Origin: Candidatus Melainabacteria bacterium
Lineage (GTDB): Bacteria; Cyanobacteriota; Vampirovibrionia; Obscuribacterales; Obscuribacteraceae
Assembly (NCBI GenBank): GCA_016716405.1
Contig: JADJWK010000004.1
Coordinates: 310,001 to 374,000, forward strand
Direction: 5' to 3'
Length of the DNA stretch: 64,000 bases
The translations under genes and the position numbers were made by a program. The notes below the pieces were generated by a model that was not told the origin of the DNA, did no database searches, and saw only the letters and a list, made by a program, of their open reading frames with translations. Below, one piece after another: positions 51,665 through 60,049 of this stretch (position 1 is the first letter of the stretch; each line of letters starts with the position of its first letter).

Positions 51665-52018
51665 TTATTTCTTGACGGCGAGTGCCCTGCCGTACATGTC
51701 CTCATTGAATCCAATCACCAGGACATCACCGTTCTTGATGGTGGGCGCCCGGAGCTTGCCACTGGGACCGATCATCAGAGAAATGAGCTCGGGGTCGGCA
51801 GGCTTGCTTGCCATATCGACTTCGACAACCTTCGTCCCTTTGGTGGCATAAAGCCTTCTCACTCCCTCGAGAAGGCCCCTTGCCTCCGAGAAAGTCATGG
51901 GCTCTTTCTTGCAGTCCACCACGGTATTCACAGAGATGCCTTCTCTGGCCAGATAACCGTCGGTCTTCTGGCAGGTCTGGCAGTTCTTGCGATGATACAT
52001 CCAGTCGAGCTTTGCCAT
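51665..52018 (-). CDS. ArsC-family (arsenate reductase-like) protein
   Basis: 117 residues with a thioredoxin-like fold of the ArsC/Spx/YffB superfamily: LDWMYHRKNCQTCQKTDGYL carries a C-x-x-C at the usual redox position, followed by the helical segment FSEARGLLEGVRR and a closing RAPTIKNGDVLVIGFNED. GGAGG at 8 bases supports the second ATG (52018) over the first. The Arg triad of true arsenate reductases is not evident, so arsenate reduction is not claimed; a thiol-redox role is more likely. Confidence 0.75.
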   Translation of the reverse strand: MAKLDWMYHRKNCQTCQKTDGYLAREGISVNTVVDCKKEPMTFSEARGLLEGVRRLYATKGTKVVEVDMASKPADPELISLMIGPSGKLRAPTIKNGDVLVIGFNEDMYGRALAVKK

Positions 52019-52160
52019 TCCGAGAACCTCCATGGAAAGCAGAGAAAAATATTCTGCCTTTATAGCAGGAATTATATGAACGGCGGGTGACCGTCCGTCT
52101 GCTTGCGATCGAATATTCCCGATTCACGATCTGTTCACCGGGGACCGCAATAATGCTCTA

Positions 52161-52553
52161 ATGATGGAACTTATGCTCAGATTGGCTTATGCAGCCAACA
52201 TAGTGATCCTTATACCGGTTTTGACAAGCCTCTTCAAGCATGAAGGGGACGGCACCCTGTCGGTATTCGAGCATAAAGTAGGCAATCAGGACGGTCTCAG
52301 GCTCCTGGTGGGCTCTCTCTGGGCGGCGATCCTGCTCTGCTCCCTGGGGGGTCTCTACGCACCCTGGTTCTTCATCCCGATCCTGATTCTCCAGGTGATC
52401 TACAAAAGCCTCTATCTGATTCTCTTCGTTTTGCCCCGGGCGAGAGCGGCGGGTCCGGGGTCGATACCTGTGGGAATCACAGTCTCATTTGTCGCCATCG
52501 TCATCACCTACCCGATTATCATTTATTCAGCACTGAAAGCGATTAAGCTGTAA
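52161..52553 (+). CDS. Four-span membrane protein of unknown function
   Basis: 130 residues, four hydrophobic helices (about 8-24, 45-62, 66-90, 102-125) separated by short loops, e.g. FKHEGDGTLSVFEHKVGNQD. No family recognised. The ribosome site is weak; two adjacent ATGs (52161 and 52164) are possible. Upstream of the methyltransferase gene by about 90 bases on the same strand. Confidence 0.68.
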   Translation: MMELMLRLAYAANIVILIPVLTSLFKHEGDGTLSVFEHKVGNQDGLRLLVGSLWAAILLCSLGGLYAPWFFIPILILQVIYKSLYLILFVLPRARAAGPGSIPVGITVSFVAIVITYPIIIYSALKAIKL

Positions 52554-52641
52554 AAGAGAGTCAATAATAGAGCGCCCCGTGCTTCTTCACGGTAGAATCT
52601 GCTTGTCTCCATTCAGGCCCGGCAGAAACGCGAGGAAACTC

Positions 52642-53247
52642 ATGCACGAGAAGATCAACTGGGAAGAGCGCTATCGTCAGGGCGGCGAAGCCCTGCCCTG
52701 GGATATAGGCACGCCGGCGGAGGAGCTCGTGGAGTTTTTCGGGATGCTGGAGTCGGTCCCGGGCAGGGCTCTCGAGATCGGCTGCGGAACCGGCACCAAC
52801 GCAATCTGGATGGCCACCAGGGGCGTCGAGGTGGTAGCCACCGATATCTCGCCCACCGCCATCGACACCGCCCGGGAGAAATCAAAAAGAGCCGGGGTGA
52901 CCGTCGACTTCAAAGTCTCTGACATACTGGCTGAAAGCCCGGCAGACGGGGCCGTCGACTTCGTTTTCGACCGTGGTGTTTTTCATGTCATGGAAGCGGC
53001 CCGGCGGGTGGACTTCGCCAGACGCGTCGCCGAGATGCTCGGACCGGGCGGCTACTGGCTCTGCCTGGCCGGCAGCGCCGACGAGAAGCTTTCCCACGAT
53101 GTCGGACCTCCCCAGTTGAAAGCCGGCGAAGTCATTCTTGCCTGCGAAGAGTCCTTCGAGATCCACCGGCTGGAGCGCGCTGCTTTCGTGCTTCCCGACG
53201 GGTCCCCGAGACTAGCCTGGAAAGCGCTTTTCTGCAGGAGAGACTAG
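52642..53247 (+). CDS. Class I SAM-dependent methyltransferase (TehB/thiopurine-MTase-like)
   Basis: 201 residues from an ATG behind GAGGA. W-x-x-RY near the N-terminus (NWEERYRQGGEALPWDIG), SAM motif I LEIGCGTGTNAIW (about 45-57), VVATDISPTAI (motif II acidic Asp), and the FDRGVFHVM segment typical of TehB-/TPMT-like enzymes acting on small molecules such as tellurite, selenite or thiols. Cytosolic. It is followed after 4 bases by a small gene, so the two are one transcript. Substrate not determinable. Confidence 0.87.
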   Translation: MHEKINWEERYRQGGEALPWDIGTPAEELVEFFGMLESVPGRALEIGCGTGTNAIWMATRGVEVVATDISPTAIDTAREKSKRAGVTVDFKVSDILAESPADGAVDFVFDRGVFHVMEAARRVDFARRVAEMLGPGGYWLCLAGSADEKLSHDVGPPQLKAGEVILACEESFEIHRLERAAFVLPDGSPRLAWKALFCRRD

Positions 53248-53251
53248 CAAG

Positions 53252-53626
53252 ATGCTGGTTCTACCAGGTGTTGACGGCTCGCTGACCATCGACGACGGCG
53301 ACCCGGCCTGGTGCGTGTGCTTTCTCAAGACTGAAGGAAGAGAGCTCAATCTGGGCGCAGAATGCCTGCAATATATAAAAGAGCACCTGGTCTCGGCACT
53401 ACTCGAGGCGGGCGACGCTTCATCGAATACCTATGAAGGCCTTACTCTTGTCGGGGCAGGGTCATTATCCCCTCTCCGCATTTCGCTTTACATAGGAATA
53501 AACGGCAACCAGAGAATACTTTTCGTTCAGGACGATCAGCTCATGTCCGCCGCCTCCCCGGGAATCATCGCCCGGCTGACCCTCAGGCAGGAAGACGTGC
53601 AGAAGTGGCTGAGACAACTCTCCTAG
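53252..53626 (+). CDS. Hypothetical 124-residue protein
   Basis: A compact alpha/beta protein (MLVLPGVDGSLTIDDGDPAW, NLGAECLQYIKEHLVSALLE, LYIGINGNQRILFVQDDQLM) with no recognised family. GGAGAG in the end of the methyltransferase gene serves as its ribosome site, implying translational coupling. It ends 12 bases before the stop of the convergent cysteine-synthase-family gene. Confidence 0.65.
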   Translation: MLVLPGVDGSLTIDDGDPAWCVCFLKTEGRELNLGAECLQYIKEHLVSALLEAGDASSNTYEGLTLVGAGSLSPLRISLYIGINGNQRILFVQDDQLMSAASPGIIARLTLRQEDVQKWLRQLS

Positions 53627-53638
53627 CTCTTCGCAATG

Positions 53639-54613
53639 CTATTTCGACAGGCGTCCGGCCAGCCATTCGTCATCATATATGGTGCTGACATAGCCGCGCC
53701 CGCCATCAGGAAGAATCACCACCACATTCTTTCGAACGTCAGCAGAAAGACCCCGGCAGAAAGACCTGGCCGCCGCCAGAATACATCCTGAGGAGCTGCC
53801 TACGAACATCGCCTCTCTGGCAAACAGCTCTTTGGAGGCTTCGATAGCCTCGGCGTCGGTGACCCGCACCACCTCATCCACGAGATCCACTGCGAAATTG
53901 CCCGGCACGAAGTCCTGCCCGATGCCCTCGACTATATACGATGCGCTGCTCGACTTCTCGCCTTTCACGAAATCCGCCAGGAGGCTGCCTACAGGATCAG
54001 CGAGGACTATTTTGAGGTCGGGGTTCCTTTCCTTGAGAAATCGACCCGCCCCGGTGAGAGTGCCACCGGTGCCGACACCAGCCACAAGGGCATCCACACG
54101 ACCATCGAGTTGTTCCCAGATCTCGGGTCCGGTGCTCTTGTAGTGGGCTTCCACATTGGCCTCGTTGAAGAACTGATCCGCCAACCATGAGCCGGGCTCG
54201 GAAGCCCTGGCCCGGGCGCGGTTCATGAAATGCTCGGGATCGTCGCTGGCTTTGCCCCCCGGCACCACCACGGTCTCCGCGCCCAGAGCCTGGAGGAGAC
54301 GCACTTTGTCTTTGCTAACTTTCTCGGACATATAGGTGACCAGCTTATAGCCCCTCATGGCTGCCACAAGAGCAAGACCGATACCGGTATTGCCTGCGGT
54401 GGCCTCGACGATAGTGCCGCCGGGAAGGAGAGCGCCCGATTCCTCGGCCTTCCGGATCATATAGAAAGCGATCCTGTCTTTCACCGAGCCGCCGGGATTC
54501 AAGAACTCGCACTTGCCATAGAGATCGTGAGGAAGCCCCTGGCCGAAGCGCCCGAGATTCACCATCGGGGTGTTCCCCACCAGATCGGCGATTGACTCCT
54601 GGACCTTTTTCAT
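53639..54613 (-). CDS. Cysteine synthase / cystathionine beta-synthase family enzyme
   Basis: 324 residues, fold-type II PLP enzyme: VGNTPMVNLGRF, PLP Lys45 in NPGGSVKDRIA, substrate loop EATAGNTGIGLAL, phosphate-binding GVGTGGTLTGAG and the C-terminal GSSSGCILAAA. The GLPHDLYGKCEFLNP and IVEGIGQDFVP segments lean towards the CBS-like branch, but the regulatory CBS pair is absent, so cysteine synthesis from O-acetylserine or reverse transsulfuration are both possible. The start is the ATG at 54613, overlapping the stop of the upstream gene (ATGA); the longer frame above it belongs to that gene. Confidence 0.92.
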   Translation of the reverse strand: MKKVQESIADLVGNTPMVNLGRFGQGLPHDLYGKCEFLNPGGSVKDRIAFYMIRKAEESGALLPGGTIVEATAGNTGIGLALVAAMRGYKLVTYMSEKVSKDKVRLLQALGAETVVVPGGKASDDPEHFMNRARARASEPGSWLADQFFNEANVEAHYKSTGPEIWEQLDGRVDALVAGVGTGGTLTGAGRFLKERNPDLKIVLADPVGSLLADFVKGEKSSSASYIVEGIGQDFVPGNFAVDLVDEVVRVTDAEAIEASKELFAREAMFVGSSSGCILAAARSFCRGLSADVRKNVVVILPDGGRGYVSTIYDDEWLAGRLSK

Positions 54614-55908
54614 AGATAACCGAATTTCTTGAGCTGCTCGGTAATTGCCGGCTTCTCTTTCTTTACCGGTTCGGTCTCGAGCCTGGAGAGCTCCCGGAGC
54701 GCTTCCTCGACTCTGCCAAGGAGCATGAGATCGCCTGTGTAGCCGAGCAGATAGCACTCGGGATGATCAGGCTCGCTCTCGAATTGCTTGAGCGAGGCAG
54801 CCGCATGACGCTCGATCTCGCCGGGCATCTGCCTTGTGACATCGACAAGGGCTTCACCATCGAAGCGCCATATCTGGATCGGTCCACCGCTTCCGGTCTT
54901 GAGCGCAGAGCCCTGCTTGTGCCAGAGGGCGTCTGCGAGACCTCCGTCCTGGGTAACGAACTCGAGCTTGCCATCCAGTTCGAGATCCGCAAGATGAGGC
55001 GGAAAGCTCAGCCAGCTCCTGGTGACACGCTTGAATACGCCCGATTCGCTCTCGAAAATGATGATCTCGAAATGTCTCTGATCATTGTTCCCGTCGCGAA
55101 CAACCGGGACGCTCAGACGCGCCACCACTTGTTTGCGCGAGTCCCCCGTGAGCGATACTATGACCGGTCCGGAGAGCACCACGGAATAATCGGCGGCCTG
55201 CTTCTCGCCATCGCGAAGAGGAAGATCCTTATCGAGCTTGTCGGCAAACATGACCTGGTTGTCTTTCTTGACGACCAGCTCGAAGTCTCTGCCACCGCTA
55301 TCGAGGTTGCCCGGCGAGGCGCTCCAGGTAGCCTCGACTTCTAGGTCTCCGGCGCTAAGGGCGCGCCTGGCTCTTATGCAGGGAGTATCCGTCTTCTCAT
55401 CGGCCTCCGGTCTCTTCTCCCCGTCATTGAGCTTGTACCGGCCGCTCGCGATCTCGAAATCATAATTCCTGAACTCTTCCGGCGGTGAGACCAGATCCAG
55501 GGTCACTGTCGGCGGCTGCTCCCTGTTTGCAGTGAGAGTCGGTCCGGCGAGGCTGCTAAAGCCTTTGAACTTTTTCTTGAGTAGCGGTCTCCCGCCACGC
55601 AAGACGGTGAACTCGGCGGCAGACGGAGGAGGCGGGGGCAGGCAGCCGTCGACAGCGAAGGCGGGCGTGGCAAGCACCAGCCTGGCCACCACATCGGCGA
55701 GGCTCGACTGGAGCTCGGTGGTCACCAGGGGATTGACGAATTTATCTCCGTTTCGCTTATCGCAATGCCCGTAGCCACTCAGGGGTGGGCTCATCCAGTA
55801 GCCGCCGGAACCGGCTTTGCTTTTCTCGCCTGCCGATGCCTCGAGCCGGAGCGTCCCGGCAAGGAGCAAGGCGAAAAAGGCATAGAGAACTGGCAGGTTG
55901 GCGGACAC
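54610..55908 (-). CDS. Secreted hypothetical protein
   Basis: 432 residues: signal peptide (about 1-26, ending LEASAG), a DVVARLVLATPAFAVDGCLP segment, several beta-rich stretches (about 95-330), then HHFEIIIF-like and DLELDGKLEFVTQDGGLADA (an FG-GAP-like Asp loop) and a short helical TPR-like end (PECYLLGYTGDLMLLGRVEEA, LREL). No family recognised. Translationally coupled to the cysteine-synthase-family gene by a 4-base overlap, an unusual partner for a secreted protein. Confidence 0.7.
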   Translation of the reverse strand: MSANLPVLYAFFALLLAGTLRLEASAGEKSKAGSGGYWMSPPLSGYGHCDKRNGDKFVNPLVTTELQSSLADVVARLVLATPAFAVDGCLPPPPPSAAEFTVLRGGRPLLKKKFKGFSSLAGPTLTANREQPPTVTLDLVSPPEEFRNYDFEIASGRYKLNDGEKRPEADEKTDTPCIRARRALSAGDLEVEATWSASPGNLDSGGRDFELVVKKDNQVMFADKLDKDLPLRDGEKQAADYSVVLSGPVIVSLTGDSRKQVVARLSVPVVRDGNNDQRHFEIIIFESESGVFKRVTRSWLSFPPHLADLELDGKLEFVTQDGGLADALWHKQGSALKTGSGGPIQIWRFDGEALVDVTRQMPGEIERHAAASLKQFESEPDHPECYLLGYTGDLMLLGRVEEALRELSRLETEPVKKEKPAITEQLKKFGYL

Positions 55909-56022
55909 AGCCTCAAAGTTTAGCAGAACTCTGAGGCGCCGGGCACTGAAAGGCGGTCGATGCCAGGGCGAGCTTACAGGGATGCCAGCCGAACCTGGAA
56001 TCGGCTCTCTCGGCGCTTCCGA

Positions 56023-56829
56023 TCAGTGCCGCCAGGGAAGCAGCACTCCGCCCTGATCCACGGCTGAGGACCGGCGCAGGTGGAGCACCGGAGCAATCTC
56101 TGGATGGCGGCTGAGAATCTCCTCGTCGCTCAGATCGTGAAGATCGAGGAAGACCTTGCCCAGGGGCGCGAGATTGCCACTGTTGAAACAGGGATCGCAC
56201 TGGGCGGCGAGGATCGTGCCCGCCCGATCGAACAGGCGCCGGGCACGCCCGAGGTCTCCTTTGCTCTCATGAAGAGAGCCCAGGACGCTCAGCCTGTAGA
56301 CCTCGGCACAACGAACATGACCGTGGGACGCCCGGGCATACTCGCAATCGAGAGCCAGCATGGCTTTGTAATAGGACTCGGCCCTGCCGAATTCACCGGC
56401 TTTCTCGGCGCGCACCCCGGCGGATTGCAGATGAGGTCTGACATGATTGGCAAAAGCGATCATTCTGTCTGCGGAGAAGGCCCGGCGCTCGAACCTGGCT
56501 ATGGGCTTGTACAGCTTGTTGACGAACCGGCACTGACCGGCATAGTAGAAGCAGGCGTTATAAGCGAGACAGTAGAGCATGGCAGGCAGTGGTAATAGAA
56601 TCGCCAGCCGTCTGAGCCGGCGGGTCCAGAAGGGCGAGAGAGCGGCCTCGCCGACACTGAATCCGTTCGGCTTGAGAAGCCCCAGAAGCAATAAGCCTCC
56701 GTAGCCCAGTACCAGAGCGCCGACAGTCACCGGCACGATCCGGACGCAGACATGATCCCTCAGGAGCCAGGCAAAAACAGCCACTGCGCCAAGGAAGTAG
56801 AAAAAATTGAAGATCGGCTTGATTCTCAT
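56023..56829 (-). CDS. TPR-like membrane protein
   Basis: 268 residues from the ATG preceded by GGGGG at 8 bases (an ATG 11 codons earlier has no site). Three transmembrane helices (about 5-20, 28-48, 78-105) and then a helical C-terminal region with TPR-like repeats (RAEKAGEFGRAESYYKAMLAL, LGSLHESKGDLGRARRLFDR). Two Cys pairs are visible (ECQC-type: YYAGQCRFV, AAQCDPC). Probably membrane-anchored scaffold. It lies 115 bases upstream of the secreted hypothetical gene on the same strand. Confidence 0.72.
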   Translation of the reverse strand: MRIKPIFNFFYFLGAVAVFAWLLRDHVCVRIVPVTVGALVLGYGGLLLLGLLKPNGFSVGEAALSPFWTRRLRRLAILLPLPAMLYCLAYNACFYYAGQCRFVNKLYKPIARFERRAFSADRMIAFANHVRPHLQSAGVRAEKAGEFGRAESYYKAMLALDCEYARASHGHVRCAEVYRLSVLGSLHESKGDLGRARRLFDRAGTILAAQCDPCFNSGNLAPLGKVFLDLHDLSDEEILSRHPEIAPVLHLRRSSAVDQGGVLLPWRH

Positions 56830-56884
56830 CGCTGAGCCCCCGGATTTCATTTGGACATACATCTATCTAAGCACACAGGTCTGA

Positions 56885-56933
56885 GCCCACAGGCGAAATT
56901 GGACCGGAGTCCGGTCCAATTTCGCCTGCGGGC
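56885..56933 (-). terminator. Long perfect hairpin behind the beta-helix gene
   Basis: The core (56890-56928) is a 19-base perfect inverted repeat around a single central G: CAGGCGAAATTGGACCGGA and its complement. With one mismatch it extends to 24 base pairs (GCCC...GGGC). It begins 8 bases beyond the stop of the minus-strand beta-helix gene. No U-run follows on the transcript, so the role may be termination, mRNA protection, or both. Confidence 0.6.
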
Positions 56934-56940
56934 AATCGTC

Positions 56941-58224
56941 TCAGGGTCCGCCCAGGGGAGGCAGATGACCGATGGGTCCGTATGCCGGGACGATGGAAGT
57001 GACATCGGTGATGCTGGAGCCTTTACCGAGAGCCGGCGAGGCCGGGCTCAGGGCATAGCTCTGGGTGGTGAAAACTCGCGGCGATATGGTCGCCCCGGTT
57101 ATCGGCTTCCAGAGCTGGCTCTCCTGGACGAATTGCGGATCGACCAGGGCCGATGCCAGAGCCGTTGTGTTGCCGGTGACATGGAACTGGACATTGCCGC
57201 CGCCCCGGATCACCTGGTCGACAGGCACATGAATCTCGCCGCCATAGACGATGGAGTCCCTGACACGCAGAGTGCCGGTGCCGTTGGTGATGATGTTGTA
57301 CTGAGTCAGTCGATACTGGGAAGGAGGCGCATTGGTGAAATTGGGCTCGTACAGAGTGCAATTGCGCACCACCGCCAGGGCATTGCCGTCGGTGGGCTCG
57401 AAGCTGAGATTGGCTGCGCTCGAGCCCAGGAAAAGACTGTCGGTGATGGACCATCTGCCCTGTCTCGCCTCCACGCCCTTGTTCAAATAGGACCCGAAGA
57501 CGCAGTGCCGGGCGTAGATCGTATTCGTGGCGCTTCTGGTGCGGTTGCCGTAGATGCCGACACCCCACTCGCCCCACCAGCCGTAGCCGTTGTTTCCGAA
57601 AGTGCAATTGTTGAAGACCGAGAGATTGTTGGCACCTTCGACAGGCGTGTCCACTGCGCAACGGGTCGACTCCCTGAAATCGCAATTGATGAAATGATTG
57701 TTCTGTCCGCCGAAGACCAGGGAGCCTACGCGACCCTGACCGTAAGGCGGATAGCCGGTGACACCGCCGAGCTCGACATTGCGCAGAGAGTTGTTGCCGG
57801 TCTGAATCCTTACCAGCTCCGCCGCGAAATAGCTGATCTTGATACCGGAGCGCCGCCGGCCGATCATATGGATATTGGAGCCTCCGAAGGTGACTCCGGT
57901 CTGCGCCTGAGGCTGTCCCTGGCCGGTGATGATCACCTGTCCGCTCCGGCCCTTTCCGCCGGCTTGCCGGATTACGATATTGCTTCTGGGAATCGTGAAG
58001 GCACCACTATATGTGGTGCTGCTTTCGCCGCCGTCGACCACGAGCTGGTCGCCGCTCGCCACCTTGTCCCAGTCGATGCTGGTAAAGGACTTGAATGCTT
58101 TCTTCCAGGAAGTCCCGTCCGAATCGTCGCCGCCCGGCGACACATATAGATTGCGGGCCTCGGCTCCGTTTGCCACCGCGAGGGCGGATACCAGGGCGCA
58201 CACTAATATGAAAGTATGTCTCAT
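56941..58224 (-). CDS. Secreted right-handed parallel beta-helix protein
   Basis: 427 residues from an ATG behind AGGAG. Signal peptide (about 1-23, ending GAEARN), then a beta-helix built of PbH1-like coils: LYVSPGGDDSDGTSWKKAF opens it, followed by IPRSNIVIRQAG, NNHFINCDFRES, NNLSVFNNCTFGNN, RWSITDSLFLGSS, NALAVVRNCTLYEP, and a closing segment with LALSPASPALGKGS-type sequence typical of 'choice-of-anchor/DUF1565' polysaccharide-active proteins. Likely binds or cleaves a polysaccharide outside the cell; no catalytic residues could be assigned. Confidence 0.85.
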   Translation of the reverse strand: MRHTFILVCALVSALAVANGAEARNLYVSPGGDDSDGTSWKKAFKSFTSIDWDKVASGDQLVVDGGESSTTYSGAFTIPRSNIVIRQAGGKGRSGQVIITGQGQPQAQTGVTFGGSNIHMIGRRRSGIKISYFAAELVRIQTGNNSLRNVELGGVTGYPPYGQGRVGSLVFGGQNNHFINCDFRESTRCAVDTPVEGANNLSVFNNCTFGNNGYGWWGEWGVGIYGNRTRSATNTIYARHCVFGSYLNKGVEARQGRWSITDSLFLGSSAANLSFEPTDGNALAVVRNCTLYEPNFTNAPPSQYRLTQYNIITNGTGTLRVRDSIVYGGEIHVPVDQVIRGGGNVQFHVTGNTTALASALVDPQFVQESQLWKPITGATISPRVFTTQSYALSPASPALGKGSSITDVTSIVPAYGPIGHLPPLGGP

Positions 58225-58296
58225 GCTTTGTCTCCTGAAGAGTCGATAGAAGCCGGTGGCATGGCAGGGCAAAGCCTCATGCCGCCGGGTCAATCC

Positions 58297-58337
58297 AGTC
58301 CAGATCAGTCAAGTCCAGATCAATCCAGTCCGGCAGG
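58297..58337. repeat. 15-bp repeats between divergent genes
   Basis: AGTCCAGATCA starts at 58297 and 58312, with a partial AGTCC at 58327, preceded by a matching TCAATCC tail: about 2.7 units of 15 bases in the leader of the beta-helix gene. Role unknown. Confidence 0.6.
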
Positions 58338-58379
58338 TAAGTAGGTTTTTCAGTGCACGGCAAAACTCTAATCGCCGAA

Positions 58380-58444
58380 CGTGAACTATGCGTGAGTCGA
58401 ACGTGAACCCAACGTGAATTCACGACAACTTCACGCAGGATAAT
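58380..58444 (+). promoter_or_regulatory. CGTGA half-site array with 11-bp period and -10 box
   Basis: CGTGA begins at 58380, 58391, 58402 and 58413, exactly 11 bases apart; three of the four read CGTGAA. The reverse form TCACG begins at 58420 and 58431, again 11 bases apart, so the fourth copy is also part of the palindrome CGTGAATTCACG. GATAAT at 58439-58444 is a fitting -10 box for the TadG-like gene. An 11-base direct-repeat period is the hallmark of OmpR/PhoB-family response-regulator sites. The regulator itself is not in the window. Confidence 0.7.
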
Positions 58445-58492
58445 TAGACTTGGGTATCCTCAGAAGGTATGGACGTGGGAGAGCCGCAATAC

Positions 58493-60049
58493 ATGAGACG
58501 TCAGGACGGAAGCTTCTACATCCTTTATATAGGGCTCGCGGCGATGCTGATCGTAGCCTGGAACATTTTCGCAGACCTCGGCATGACCGGCATCGTCTCC
58601 TACCGCCACAGGTGCGCGCTGGAAGCCGCCTCTCTTGCCGCAGCAAGAGATCTCTCCACTATCGTCATCGAAGATCCGAGATGGGGCTATGTAGCTCTCA
58701 CCGATCATCCACCTGTAGGCGACGAGACAGTTGCCGAGGACGGCTACCCCCTGCCTGTCACCGGTATCAATACCATAATGGCGACAGTGCGCCTGGAGCT
58801 GATAGTGGCGCATGCGGTGGGCACCAGCGAAGCCCTTGACTGCGCCATGACGGACCTGGCATCGGCGCGAGCTGCCGCACGCCGCCTCGGCGGCGCCCTG
58901 CGAGCCTCGCTCTCGCCGGGAAAGGAAGAGAAAGCACGCGATTTCCATGGCAAAGAAGTCCGCCCTCTGATAAGCGCCCGACAGGTGTACAGCCAGAACG
59001 CCAGGCAGATGCTCGGCTGTCTGGGCTGGGACCTGGCAAGCCTGGCTGGCGAGCTCGGCTATATCGATGATCAGGGCTCTACCAATACGCCGGTGCCCCA
59101 GCCGGCGAATCTTGCCGCCCTCGACCGGTCCATGGAAGACAGTAAATTCTACCCGGCTTTCACAGAAGTCTCCGCCTATGACGAAAGCTTCCACTTCGCC
59201 GGTCTGGGCAAACAAGTGAGCCTCGTGGAGACTGCGCTTTTCAGACCATTCGATGCCGCCGCCAGCTGCTCGGTGGTCAAGCTGAAAGCGACTATCAGAG
59301 AAAACGGCAAGAAAGAGGGGGAGGGCAAGAGCCTTTCTGCCTGCGCCTGCGCCCAGCCCGCCTATAACGAAGACCGGGTGCCGGCGGGTTATATGGTGGT
59401 CCGCTTTCCCGACGGGGTGCCGGCTACGGCTCGCACTCTGCGCAGCCTCCTGAGCGCCGATCAGCTACGCAACAAGATCGCTCTCTTCAGCGCCCGGGGC
59501 GGCGACTATCCTGTCGACCCCCGGGCTCGCCTGGTACCCGACCCTGACCTTCCCGAAGCATCGGTGAGACAGGCTTTCACCCGGGCCTTCTTCGACTGGT
59601 TGCGCACCGCCCATGCCAGACCCCGTCTCGATTCGCTCTACAACGCACTGGACTATCAGTTCGACCGAAGCGGCGGCGGCCCCTCCGGCGCCTATCTCTT
59701 CACCGTTGACGCCCGGGGCGATGTGCGCATAAGCGCCCCGCGGACCTATCCCTTCAGCACCCAGACCGCCTACGAGAACCAGCTCTATACCGTGGCTTTC
59801 TCGGCTCTCAATTCATTCGACCAGAACTGGACGATAAGAATCAGGGACCAGGTCCACCGGCTGGGCAGGCAGGAAGGCGGCAAGCACGCCGGTCAGCCCA
59901 TGCCCTCTCTAGATCCGCTGGACCCGGATCAGGATGAGAGCAAGAGACTACTGGCGGTGGCAGGCGATCGCTATGATCGATCCCGCCTGGCTCTCGAGCT
60001 CGAGATTTCCAACCCCACGAATATCAATCAGGAGAACGGCACGCGATGA
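58493..60049 (+). CDS. TadG-like pilus/envelope protein
   Basis: About 518 residues. The start RRQDGSFYILYIGLAAMLIV is the short basic leader plus hydrophobic helix of TadE/TadG pseudopilin-like proteins, followed by a long extracytoplasmic region with a Cys-containing patch (SACACAQPAYNED). An ATG 8 codons earlier is open (58469), but GGGAGAG precedes the ATG at 58493. It overlaps the next gene by 4 bases (ATGA). The rest of a Tad/Flp pilus system (tadA, rcpC, cpaB) is absent from the window. Confidence 0.75.
   Translation: MRRQDGSFYILYIGLAAMLIVAWNIFADLGMTGIVSYRHRCALEAASLAAARDLSTIVIEDPRWGYVALTDHPPVGDETVAEDGYPLPVTGINTIMATVRLELIVAHAVGTSEALDCAMTDLASARAAARRLGGALRASLSPGKEEKARDFHGKEVRPLISARQVYSQNARQMLGCLGWDLASLAGELGYIDDQGSTNTPVPQPANLAALDRSMEDSKFYPAFTEVSAYDESFHFAGLGKQVSLVETALFRPFDAAASCSVVKLKATIRENGKKEGEGKSLSACACAQPAYNEDRVPAGYMVVRFPDGVPATARTLRSLLSADQLRNKIALFSARGGDYPVDPRARLVPDPDLPEASVRQAFTRAFFDWLRTAHARPRLDSLYNALDYQFDRSGGGPSGAYLFTVDARGDVRISAPRTYPFSTQTAYENQLYTVAFSALNSFDQNWTIRIRDQVHRLGRQEGGKHAGQPMPSLDPLDPDQDESKRLLAVAGDRYDRSRLALELEISNPTNINQENGTR

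Noticed and set aside
56851..58149. 432-residue plus-strand frame opposite the beta-helix protein
   Set aside because: Shadow of the secreted beta-helix gene, no family features, and it spans that gene's signal peptide region and the terminal hairpin.
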